From Phormidium tenue FACHB-886 (lineage in GTDB: Bacteria > Cyanobacteriota > Cyanobacteriia > Elainellales > Elainellaceae), in the NCBI RefSeq assembly GCF_014764505.1, contig NZ_JACXWX010000029.1:1-62519 (forward strand): a DNA stretch of 62,519 bases. The letters are read 5' to 3'. The position numbers and the translations under genes were made by a program. Below, piece by piece: positions 52,111 through 60,771 of the stretch; the first letter of the stretch is position 1; every line of letters starts with the position of its first letter. The notes under the pieces are model-generated. The model saw only the letters and a list, made by a program, of their open reading frames with translations, did no database searches and had not been told where the DNA came from.

Positions 52111-55100
52111 AATTCTCGCTTTCGATCAACAATGACGACAATTTCTGTTCCCTGCCCAGGTTGACTCTGAATTGTCAATTGTACACCTATACGCTCTGCC
52201 CGCTCACTCATTCCTAGCAAACCGAAACCGCCAACCGATGGAACGGTGCCAACTCCAAACCCCTGTCCATCATCTTTAACGCGCAAAAGACATTGAGCAT
52301 CTTCATACACTAACTCAACCAGAATTTCGCTAGCATTAGCGTATTTAATGGCGTTCGTTAATGCTTCCTGTCCAATCCGTAGTAGGTGATCTTCCACCTC
52401 GGTTGACAAGGCATAGGCTGCACCTTTGCTTTCATATAGCACATTGACATTAGTAGCCGCTCTCATTTGAATCACGAGGCGATGCAAGGCACTCTGCAAA
52501 CTGCCATCTTGCAACAGGTGAGGACGAAGTGCTGCCACTGAACGACGCGCCTCAGCCAGCCCAGTTCGTGCGAGTTCATCAATCATTTCCAGCATTTCCA
52601 GATGTACTTGGTTCGCTTCCCGATCTTCTACCAGCACTTGTGTCGCGGCTCCCACTTGTAGCAGAATGCCTGTAAGGACTTGCGCTAAAGTGTCGTGAAT
52701 TTCTCGCGCCATGCGGTTACGTTCTTCTAGAATGGAGGCTTCTTCAGCACGTTTGCGATCGCTAATATCGAGAATCACACCCAACATCTGCACAGGCTGC
52801 CCAGCTTCGTTATAAATGCCTCGGCCTCTACCAACCAACCAGTGAATGCTACCATCTGGATAGATCACTCGATATTCGGCTTCAAAATCGGTATGAGTTA
52901 CCAAAGCGGTTGTAACAGCTTGTTCAATTCGCTCAATATCTTCTGAATGAACGCGATCGCGCCATGCCTGATAGCTGCTTCTCCCTTCAGCGGGAACTAA
53001 GCCTAGTAAGCGGGCATGATTGTCGTTCCAGTCTGTTGTATTCTCCACGATATCCCAGTTCCAACTGCCGATATGGGTGAAATCCATTGTCAGCCTGCGT
53101 TGCTCTTCACTCTGTCGTAGAGCATTCTCAACTCGTTGGCGCTCTTCAATCTCCTGAGAAAGCAGTAACGTTCGCTCAGTGACTTGTTGTTCCAGCACTC
53201 GGTTGTAATTAGCTAAAAGGTGCGCTGCCTGTCTGCGCTCGGTGATGTCTTGAAAAGCCGCGATTGCATAAGCCACATCGCCCTGTTCGTCAAAGACAGG
53301 AGTGCCCCACACCTCCACTGGAATAATTACATTGTTTTGGTGAATATCTATATCGTCGACAGTGGTACGTTCGCCGCTCAACGCGCGGATGGAGGGCAGC
53401 CTCTCAATGGGATATTGTTGCTTTGTCCCTGACAAATAGACTTGATAAGCCTCCGCAAGCTGATCTGAGGGCACAGACGGATCGATCTCTTTGCCTAGTA
53501 GCTGAGTTGCTCGTTGATTGAAGTAGTAAGGACGACCTGCAGCATCAAATACAGCAATTCCGACGGGAACTGCTTCTAGGAATTGAGCCATCTGGCTTTT
53601 ACTGGCTCGTAGCTCTGAGTAAAGCTTGGCATTTTCGATAGCAATCGCCGCTTGAGTGGATAGTAGATTCAGAACCTGCGATCGCTCCGGTGTAAATGCT
53701 CCAGTTGCTAGTTGATTCTCCAGATACAGCACACCAACCAGCTTAGTTTGATTCAGCAGTGGCAAACAGAGCAGGGAGTGTGGCTGATTGTGCTGAATGT
53801 ATGGCTCATTGATAAAATCACCTTCACGAGTTGCATCGTTGAGGATAACAGATTCATGAGTCCGAATCACGTACTGAATGATGGAGTCGGGTAGTTGATT
53901 TGTGATTGGAATCGACTGTAGCACCCGCGTCGCACAAGCAGCCGCACCACCGTCGAGTTCACAACTAGCCTCAATCATCCATTCGCCTGAATCTTCCAAA
54001 AGCAAGTATCCAGTTTGTGCCCCAGCATTCTCGATTAAGATCTGCATCAAGGAACGAAGCAACTGCTCCAGTTCAATTTCACTCGAAATCGCTTGAGATG
54101 CTTTCATCACTGCCGCCAAGTCAAAAGCGATGTAGGAGGTATTAGAAGTTGTTCCAGAAATCGTGTGGATGGATGGATGTGCTACAGCCGATGTCTGAGG
54201 AAATAGCTGCGGGTAGCGAGTTTCTAAGTCTTTGACTTTTGCCGTTGCTCCCCATCGTTTATAGCAGTAGTGAGCCTCCTTCATGTAGGTTTGGGCAATT
54301 TTCGTCCTACCTCGCGCCAGATAATGTTTAGCGGCTAATTCATAAGCTAATGCTTCTTCTTGCAGATATTCATTGTCTCTAGCACTTTGCATCGCTTGTT
54401 CATATAATTCCTCTGCTTCAAAAAACTGATCTAAGACCCGCGCTTTCTCAGCTTCGACCAAATCATACTTGTGTTGAAAATTAGCTGGAGCAGAATGCGC
54501 CCATCTCTGCATCTTTTCCTGATTATTATTTATTTTGAGCAGCAGATGCTCTTGTTCTGAGGAAGGAACAGATTGGTATAATTGTATCTGTGTTAAAGAG
54601 TCATAGAAATAAAATACAGATACTAAAAAAGTTCCTGCCACTCCATCTAGATAAAGTTCAGCTTGAGAAGCACACTCCACTGCTTGGAGAGCATCCTCAA
54701 ATAAATAATTTAGAATAAGCTTGAGTAGATATAGATTACAGAGTTGAGTTCTATCGTTTGCTTCAAGGTGAGTTGACAAAAACTGATCTTCACTATAGTG
54801 ATCACCAAGTAATCGACCTGGCTTTTCAACTTGTTCTAGTAAGTTGAAAATGACTTGCTGCAATCTGCGAAAGTAAATTAAAATGTTTTCATGTTTGGAC
54901 TGAGCTAAAGCATTACTATAAATTCTGATCGCTGATGTGATTTTTGTTAATTCTAAACCAGCAAAATATGCGTACATACATTTAAAAGCAGCAGCATACA
55001 TACTAAATTCTAAATCTCCAGTTTCCAGTCCAGTCTCATATGTCTCTTGAAGTAAGGGAAAAGTTTGTCTAATATGGGCTTTACAGTGCATAAGATGCGC

Positions 55101-58100
55101 TGCAACCATCTCTGTGACCCTAGGTTTAAGTTTTTTACTGTCTAATCGCTCGGTCAAGCTAAGTGCCAATTCACCGAATTGGTAAGCTCCTTCAAAATTT
55201 CCTATCATTCCATTAAGAATTACCGCACCGTAAGTAGCATAGGCAAAAGTTGAAGAAGAAGTATTTCCATACTGAACAGATAAATTTATTTGTTCTAATA
55301 CAATCAGTGACAATAATGGAGGAGCGGCTTGAAAGGCAGCTCCAACAAGGCTAGATAAGATTTGCATCGCAGCCAGATAAACTGGCTCTTTCATTAAAGG
55401 TAGGTTTAGCAAATCTTCTATATCTATGGTGTTAAAATAATCTGCTGTCTCTTTTAACTGCCTTTGAACATCAGCTTCTACTGGTGTTCCTGGTAGAACG
55501 ATACCCAGCAGATCTAAAACCTCCAAACCAATCTTAATTGCCTCAGTTGGTCTACTTTGCACCATACAATTTTGAATTTTAGTCTCATAGACTTTTATTT
55601 TATCCAGAACAGTATTTGCACGCTCTAGAACCACGATCGCCCATTGTTCCATTTGTCGAACGTCGCCACATAGGTATGCGACTTCTGTCGCTTCTTCGTG
55701 CAGTGTTAAGGACAAACTATACTGAAACTGCCAGCTATCGGCAGCTAGCAATTCTATTCCTGTCGTTAAATACTGTAGTGCTGCACCATGAGCTAATGCT
55801 TTTTTAGCTTTCTGTCCTGAAACTAGATTCAGCTTGGCTATTTTGTCACGCTCTTGTTGATTCGTGACTAAATCACGACCGAAATTAAGGTGATCGACCA
55901 CCTTAAATAACTTGCTTGAGTTGGTTTCAGGCTCATTACTTTTCAACAAGAGATAACCAATTTGCAAGTGAACAGATTGTAGTTGTTCTTTACTGATTAA
56001 GGCATAGGCAGCTTGCTGCACCCGATCGTGCAAAAACTTATAGTCTTGAACTAACAAGTCTTTGTCTAGTTCAGACATCGGTTGGACCAGTCCATCTTGT
56101 ATTGCTGCTAACAAATTCTGAAAAACTGTTTTAGGCGATTGCTCACACACGATCGCCAACGTTTCCAAATCAAATTCAGCTCCAATACAAGCAGCTAATT
56201 GAAGCAACTCCCGTGAAACTTTTGGTAGCTTCTTCAACTTGTTCAGCAGCAACTCCACCACATTATCGGTAATATTCTGAGCCCGAATCTGATCAAGATT
56301 CCACCGCCAGCTTAAGCGATCGGCATCAAAGCGCAACAGATTTTCGTTGCACAGCAATCGCAAAAATTCACCCACAAAGAAGGGATTGCCCCCAGTTTTA
56401 CGCAGCACAAATTCAGCTAAGGGAAAAACAGTATGAGTGTCTCGATGTAGTGCCTCAGCAAGTAACTTGCTCAACGGCTCCAGGGTGAGAGGAGACAGAA
56501 CAATCTTATGCAGCACTGCCCCTTGCTTTCGCAACCCTTCCAGCGTGAGTACCAGTGGATGGGTTAGACTCACTTCATTATCTCGGTAAGCTCCAATCAA
56601 AAACAGAAATTGAGTATGCTCATCCAGCAGCAGCAGTTCAATTAATTTCAGTGTGGCGGAGTCAATCCACTGCAAATCATCCAAGAAGACGACAAGGGGA
56701 TGTTCCTTTGAACAAAACACTCGAATGAACTGCTGAAAGACAAGGTTAAATCGATTTTGTGCCTCAGTCGATCCAACCTCTGGCACGGGTTGCTGCTTGC
56801 CCACAATCAATTCAACTTCCGGAATTACATCAATGATCAGTTGCCCGTTGCTTCCCAAGGCGTTTAGAAGTTTCGATCGCCATTTCTGTACTTGTTCATC
56901 TGGTTCGCTCAACAGGTGCTGCACCAATTTTCGTAGTGCAACAACAATGCCGCTATAGGGAATGTTGCGCTGCAATTGGTCAAACTTACCAGAAATGAAG
57001 AATCCGCGCTTTGCTGTGATCGGCTTGTAGAGTTCCTGTACTAATGCCGATTTGCCAATCCCAGCATAACCAGAGATCAACATCATCTCAACGCTGAATT
57101 GAGAATTTTCTATACCTTCCTCTAATCGGCTAGCTTCGCCAACATCCCCTCTTCCGGCAACTCTCTCAAACGCTGCCAATAATGTCACAATCTCTGCTTC
57201 GCGCCCATACAGCTTCTGGGGAATTTGAAGCTGGTCAGAAACATCTTGCAGTCCTAGTTGAATACCATCAATGTGGCCGCTTGCTGCTAATTGCTCTGCA
57301 CAACGCTCCAAATCTGCTTTGATGCCCCAAGCGCTCTGATAGCGCTCCTCAGCATTCTTCGCCATTAATTTGAGAATGATATCCGAGACGGCTTTGGGGA
57401 TTGTAGTATTTAGTTCGTAAGGCGGAACAGGGTGTTTAGCAATATGACAATGGACGAGTTCGAGGATGTCGGTTGTGTCAAACGGTAGCTGTCCAGTCAG
57501 CAGTTGATAAAACGTCACACCAAGCGAGTAGAAATCACTACGGTAATCGAGCAATCGGTTCATCCGCCCAGTTTGCTCTGGAGAGAGGTAGGCGAGGGTG
57601 CCTTCTAACCCGTAGAGATTCTTTAAGGTAGGGTTAGTGCGATTGAACCGGGTCGCAATCCCAAAATCGATGATTTTGACAGCCCCAGTATCTAGGTTGA
57701 GGACAATGTTTCCAGGGTTGATATCCTTATGGATAACTCCAGAAGCATGAATTCTGCCTAAAATCTCAGTAATGTCGATCGCAAGATGCAGAAAGGTAGA
57801 TAAGGGCATCGGGCAGAAATTGAGTTGCTGCCGCATCCATTGTTGCAAAGACTCTCCACCAAAGTCTTCTAGAAGAATAACAAGCGTGCGCTGGTACTCC
57901 TGCTGTCCGTAAGCTTTGATCACTCCTTCCAGATTAAGGGAGCGAGTAATTTCATATTCCTGTCTATAGCGAATTAATTCTTGAGAGGAAGGATAATCTT
58001 GCTTCAGCAGTTTGACGACGATCGCTCGTTCATCTTCCTCTCTGACGCCTCTATATACTAGAGACGCCGAGCTCTCATAGATTTTACTTCGGATGGCAAT

Positions 58101-58118
58101 CCCGGTTAGAGCAATCAT
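52107..58118 (-). CDS. Giant Ser/Thr kinase - AAA ATPase - GAF - PAS - histidine kinase hybrid
   Basis: A 2003-residue signalling protein. The N-terminal eukaryotic-type kinase (about 1-275) has Lys36, HKDINPGN with catalytic Asp132, and DFG at 151-153. A STAND-like AAA ATPase follows with Walker A SGYAGIGKSALV near 355 and Walker B VVFLDDLQW, then a long TPR-like helical region, GAF (about 1360-1520), two PAS domains, and a NarL-type kinase module (HisKA_3: MAREIHDTLAQVL; C-terminal HATPase: GFGLLGMSERAE). This is the HstK-type order known from Anabaena and other cyanobacteria. ATG 58118 has GGGAGAG in front and is preferred over the ORF start ten codons upstream. Coupled to the response regulator that follows. 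Confidence 0.93.
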   Translation of the reverse strand: MIALTGIAIRSKIYESSASLVYRGVREEDERAIVVKLLKQDYPSSQELIRYRQEYEITRSLNLEGVIKAYGQQEYQRTLVILLEDFGGESLQQWMRQQLNFCPMPLSTFLHLAIDITEILGRIHASGVIHKDINPGNIVLNLDTGAVKIIDFGIATRFNRTNPTLKNLYGLEGTLAYLSPEQTGRMNRLLDYRSDFYSLGVTFYQLLTGQLPFDTTDILELVHCHIAKHPVPPYELNTTIPKAVSDIILKLMAKNAEERYQSAWGIKADLERCAEQLAASGHIDGIQLGLQDVSDQLQIPQKLYGREAEIVTLLAAFERVAGRGDVGEASRLEEGIENSQFSVEMMLISGYAGIGKSALVQELYKPITAKRGFFISGKFDQLQRNIPYSGIVVALRKLVQHLLSEPDEQVQKWRSKLLNALGSNGQLIIDVIPEVELIVGKQQPVPEVGSTEAQNRFNLVFQQFIRVFCSKEHPLVVFLDDLQWIDSATLKLIELLLLDEHTQFLFLIGAYRDNEVSLTHPLVLTLEGLRKQGAVLHKIVLSPLTLEPLSKLLAEALHRDTHTVFPLAEFVLRKTGGNPFFVGEFLRLLCNENLLRFDADRLSWRWNLDQIRAQNITDNVVELLLNKLKKLPKVSRELLQLAACIGAEFDLETLAIVCEQSPKTVFQNLLAAIQDGLVQPMSELDKDLLVQDYKFLHDRVQQAAYALISKEQLQSVHLQIGYLLLKSNEPETNSSKLFKVVDHLNFGRDLVTNQQERDKIAKLNLVSGQKAKKALAHGAALQYLTTGIELLAADSWQFQYSLSLTLHEEATEVAYLCGDVRQMEQWAIVVLERANTVLDKIKVYETKIQNCMVQSRPTEAIKIGLEVLDLLGIVLPGTPVEADVQRQLKETADYFNTIDIEDLLNLPLMKEPVYLAAMQILSSLVGAAFQAAPPLLSLIVLEQINLSVQYGNTSSSTFAYATYGAVILNGMIGNFEGAYQFGELALSLTERLDSKKLKPRVTEMVAAHLMHCKAHIRQTFPLLQETYETGLETGDLEFSMYAAAFKCMYAYFAGLELTKITSAIRIYSNALAQSKHENILIYFRRLQQVIFNLLEQVEKPGRLLGDHYSEDQFLSTHLEANDRTQLCNLYLLKLILNYLFEDALQAVECASQAELYLDGVAGTFLVSVFYFYDSLTQIQLYQSVPSSEQEHLLLKINNNQEKMQRWAHSAPANFQHKYDLVEAEKARVLDQFFEAEELYEQAMQSARDNEYLQEEALAYELAAKHYLARGRTKIAQTYMKEAHYCYKRWGATAKVKDLETRYPQLFPQTSAVAHPSIHTISGTTSNTSYIAFDLAAVMKASQAISSEIELEQLLRSLMQILIENAGAQTGYLLLEDSGEWMIEASCELDGGAAACATRVLQSIPITNQLPDSIIQYVIRTHESVILNDATREGDFINEPYIQHNQPHSLLCLPLLNQTKLVGVLYLENQLATGAFTPERSQVLNLLSTQAAIAIENAKLYSELRASKSQMAQFLEAVPVGIAVFDAAGRPYYFNQRATQLLGKEIDPSVPSDQLAEAYQVYLSGTKQQYPIERLPSIRALSGERTTVDDIDIHQNNVIIPVEVWGTPVFDEQGDVAYAIAAFQDITERRQAAHLLANYNRVLEQQVTERTLLLSQEIEERQRVENALRQSEEQRRLTMDFTHIGSWNWDIVENTTDWNDNHARLLGLVPAEGRSSYQAWRDRVHSEDIERIEQAVTTALVTHTDFEAEYRVIYPDGSIHWLVGRGRGIYNEAGQPVQMLGVILDISDRKRAEEASILEERNRMAREIHDTLAQVLTGILLQVGAATQVLVEDREANQVHLEMLEMIDELARTGLAEARRSVAALRPHLLQDGSLQSALHRLVIQMRAATNVNVLYESKGAAYALSTEVEDHLLRIGQEALTNAIKYANASEILVELVYEDAQCLLRVKDDGQGFGVGTVPSVGGFGLLGMSERAERIGVQLTIQSQPGQGTEIVVIVDRKREL

Positions 58119-58551
58119 TAAACTCTCCCGATGAGCATCATGAGCCACACCGAAAATTATATCGCTCTACTTTAATATGAAACTGCTAGAACTGGATACC
58201 TGCATTGAGTACTGTCGCTCTAATCACACAGCTTACCACCAACGCACTACTGATTTAGGTTACGCTGTGTTTCAACACAAGGAGTGCCATTGTACTATAA
58301 TAAACCCTGAATTTCGGACGTGGTTAGGCGTAATGGTGAAAGTATCAACTTGCTGTGCCGAAGTAACCCTAACGTTCCTAGTACCACCCTGGCAATCATC
58401 GCACTCGCAGCAATGAATAACACAGCTAACCGTTTAACCGCATAATTAGGCAAAGCCACTTTAACTCATTTAAGCTGTAAACACATTTATTTCTTCATAT
58501 GTAAGGTTCACAGGATGGGAACTTTCTCACTGTTAATGACAAGTATCTGGT
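58119..58551. other. Intergenic region upstream of the giant kinase gene
   Basis: About 430 bp. A plus-strand frame of 79 codons at 58177 has no motif, no ribosome site and unusual His/Cys content, so I do not call it. The kinase promoter should lie next to 58118. Confidence 0.45.
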
Positions 58552-58977
58552 TTAGACGAAGAAAGCATTCATGCCATCAACGCTAGACAAAAACGTTTCG
58601 ATCGCGGCAATCTTGCCATCCTTCAGCCGACAAACTGTAGCCAAGTACTCATCGAGTACACGATCGTCTTGCTGCGCTGTATTGTGCAAAGACAGCGCTA
58701 CATTATCTCGACTGACAAGAATATGCAGTAGCTCAAAATTCACCCCATAGCTTGCAATTTTTTGACCGCGATCAACCACTGCATCAGCTCCATTGGCAGT
58801 GCCTGAAATTGTGTTATTGCCCGGTAGTGTCCACTGTGCGTCGTCTGTGAGCAGGGCACGAGTTGCAGCCCGGTCTCTTGCAGTCAGTGCTGCATGAAAA
58901 CGGCGGGCAATGTCATATTGAACGCTATAATCATCCATTTGAGAACTGTTTTCTTGAGAATTTACAGTTGTTTTCAT
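58552..58977 (-). CDS. SnoaL/NTF2-like protein
   Basis: A 141-residue protein of the nuclear-transport-factor-2 superfamily, SnoaL/ketosteroid-isomerase-like type: an N-terminal helix (YDIARRFHAALTARDRAATR), LLTDDAQWTLPG, and the C-terminal sheet (VCRLKDGKIAAIETFLS). The fold is a cone-shaped pocket used by isomerases, cyclases and many proteins of unknown role. The substrate cannot be told. AGGA lies 8 nt before ATG 58977. No transport signal. Monocistronic. Confidence 0.82.
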   Translation of the reverse strand: MKTTVNSQENSSQMDDYSVQYDIARRFHAALTARDRAATRALLTDDAQWTLPGNNTISGTANGADAVVDRGQKIASYGVNFELLHILVSRDNVALSLHNTAQQDDRVLDEYLATVCRLKDGKIAAIETFLSSVDGMNAFFV

Positions 58978-59260
58978 AATCGTTATCCTATTTAAAGTAT
59001 TTAGAACTGAATGTCTATGGATTTCTTGTGTCCTGTTGTGTTGTCCCGTCGTGAAAGCTTAAAACAGCTAGTCAGGTTGGCTCTTGTCTCAATTGAATCT
59101 GTACAGTCCATTCACTTATTCTTTACGAATCACATTCACCGCTTCAATTTCACTCAAAGCTCATCTCGCCGTATCGAATGACTAGAAGACCCATCATAGG
59201 TCTCGCGATACGCTTAATGTTTCTGTGATCTTAATAAACTACGGTCCAGGAATCAGAGAC

Positions 59261-59287
59261 AAGTGGAAGGAGAGACTCCTTCCACTT
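59261..59287 (-). terminator. Hairpin behind the small exported protein gene
   Basis: Perfect 12-bp arms 59261-59272 and 59276-59287 with a 3-nt loop start 15 bp after the stop codon of the minus-strand gene at 59302. There is no U-tract, so it is a terminator-like or 3'-end-protecting hairpin. Confidence 0.6.
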
Positions 59288-59301
59288 TAGTAGAAGCAAT
59301 G

Positions 59302-59625
59302 CTAATGACCACTCGAATCGCTATTAATTATTTCTTGAATCTCCTGCGTGACTGCGTTTAGATAGCCTTGATCGTTGAGAGTATCTTCCATAAGCCGCTT
59401 ATCCTTCACCGCAGCCTGAATTAGTTCTTCAGCAGTGACTCGCCCCGACTGATATTCCTCAAAAAGTAAGCTTCCCTTGGGAATTCCTTGATCTTCAAGA
59501 TACCCATCTTGTGCTAGAGAAATAAGTTGAAAGGGTGTCACTTCCATCGTTTCCGCTTGGGCGATCGGCACGATGGTGGTTAGCAACAGAAGAAATGATA
59601 AAACCCCAGTGATTTGGTATCTCAT
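59302..59625 (-). CDS. Small exported protein (paralogue of 41290-41613)
   Basis: A 107-residue protein with a Sec signal peptide (hydrophobic residues 7-20, cleavage after AQA near 24). The mature protein begins AETMEVTPFQLISLAQDGYL and is nearly identical to the copy at 41290 over the next 50 residues, with a divergent tail. GAGG precedes the ATG. The upstream 75 bp are conserved with the other copy as well. No known family. Two copies with shared promoter DNA 18 kb apart on opposite strands indicate duplication with retained regulation. Confidence 0.75.
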   Translation of the reverse strand: MRYQITGVLSFLLLLTTIVPIAQAETMEVTPFQLISLAQDGYLEDQGIPKGSLLFEEYQSGRVTAEELIQAAVKDKRLMEDTLNDQGYLNAVTQEIQEIINSDSSGH

Positions 59626-59705
59626 AATTACCTCGTGGCTTGCTATGTAAACATTACCCTCAGTTTCGAGAATACTTGAGAATATGACCAGGATTGTTTA
59701 GCCAG
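59626..59705 (-). promoter_or_regulatory. Conserved upstream region of the small exported protein gene, copy 2
   Basis: Read on the minus strand: ATCCTGGTCATATTCTCAAG, CTCGAAACTGAGGGTAATGT, TTACATAGCAA, then the ATG. It follows 41215-41289 block by block. A transcription start and -10 element probably lie within the TAATGTTTACAT part, by inference. Confidence 0.55.
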
Positions 59706-59893
59706 ATTAGCAAGTTAATCTAAAAATATTTGTTGTCTCTTGTGTTCACCCTACTTCCTGTTTGATAAGTTGACTATTTTAGATCTATTAAGAAACGAAG
59801 GAATAGTAAATTAAAGCTTTCGTCAAAGCCGGATTTGGCGCAGATTAGTAGTTCAACTTAACTAAACAAGAAAGGCTCTATTGAAAACCGTTA

Positions 59894-60165
59894 AAACTGG
59901 GTACTCAACTTAGGACAGAAGCCTATACTTGATAGATTGGCTACTGTTTTCAATCTCCGGTTATATCTCAAATACCTTTGGCTGCCAAACGATCGCCTCC
60001 GTTCCCGTTGACTTAAGCGTTCAATTTAAAGAACACTCTAATGAATTTTGCTTGAGATACACTACTTCCTGAATTGATTCAAAATCAGTAAAATTAAGTA
60101 TTCAAATTCCATTTTTTTAAATAAATCTTTTCTCTTTTTTCTTTGTTAAGCTGCTTAAAATATTA
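59894..60165 (-). mobile_element. Dispersed repeat copy 2 and IS-end remnant
   Basis: 59894-59960 on the minus strand reads ATTGAAAACAGTAGCC, TCTATCAAGTATAGG, TTGAGTACCCAGTTTTAACG, matching the repeat at 43768-43841. 60080-60165 on the minus strand reads AAGCAGCTTAACAAAG, an A/G-rich stretch and TTTGAATACTTAATTTTAC, following the terminal DNA of the IS6-like relic at 8310-8395. No transposase codons remain. The region 59706-60245 otherwise holds no gene and is A+T-rich. Confidence 0.5.
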
Positions 60166-60245
60166 CTTTTATTTATCAAGTTTTTTATAATTTTATTTTT
60201 CTCTGCTCCTTCATCTCCTTGCAAAAAAAATCTCCTGAACGTGCA

Positions 60246-60695
60246 CTAGGCATATTTTAACCAAGGTGAATTTTCGTCTAGCTTTAGTTCCGAGCCGTGG
60301 GTGCTGAGTGTGTAGAGCCGCAGTCGTCGCCCGTCTGGATCGTTAAAAACAATCAGCCATGCCTGAATTGCAGTAATTATAGGCGAGTGCTCAATCTGAA
60401 GTTCATCTAGATGCTTGCCCCAAGCTTCAAGCACCGTGCGATCGTCCACTGCAATCGTCAAGGGATCGAAGCCCTTTTGCTTCTCAGCTTCTTCAGGACT
60501 GAGGCGTAGTTCAAGCCGCGTACCAAGATTGGGGACCTCAAGAATGTAGGCATAAATGGATCCGTCTTCATGCTTATGGTCCCATGCTGCAATCCGTTCA
60601 GCGCCAAAAACCTGCTCATAAAAGTGCAGGCTGCGATCGAGGTTGCTAACCGCAAACTTAACGTGATGAATACCTCTCAGAACCGGACAATTCAT
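60246..60695 (-). CDS. VOC-family (glyoxalase/bleomycin-resistance type) protein
   Basis: A 149-residue protein with two beta-alpha-beta-beta-beta units of the vicinal oxygen chelate fold: IHHVKFAVSNLDRSLHFYEQ at the start and VFNDPDGRRLRLYTLS near the end. H9 or H10 and the late ligand position suggest a metal site, but the exact set is unclear. Function could be an isomerase, dioxygenase or resistance protein. I chose ATG 60695 with GAGGAG 6 nt upstream; the frame extends to 60728. It lies 76 bp after the efflux pump gene on the same strand, so the pair may act in resistance to a small molecule. Confidence 0.82.
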   Translation of the reverse strand: MNCPVLRGIHHVKFAVSNLDRSLHFYEQVFGAERIAAWDHKHEDGSIYAYILEVPNLGTRLELRLSPEEAEKQKGFDPLTIAVDDRTVLEAWGKHLDELQIEHSPIITAIQAWLIVFNDPDGRRLRLYTLSTHGSELKLDENSPWLKYA

Positions 60696-60771
60696 CGGCT
60701 TCTCCTCCCACTGCCTTAAAATTCTCAATCAGTGCTGTTGTCCTTTCCCTTTATGGCAAAGGTATTAGTTT

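Noticed and set aside
58177-58416. 79-codon plus-strand frame before the giant kinase gene
   Set aside because: No ribosome site, no motif, odd His/Cys-rich composition; probably random.
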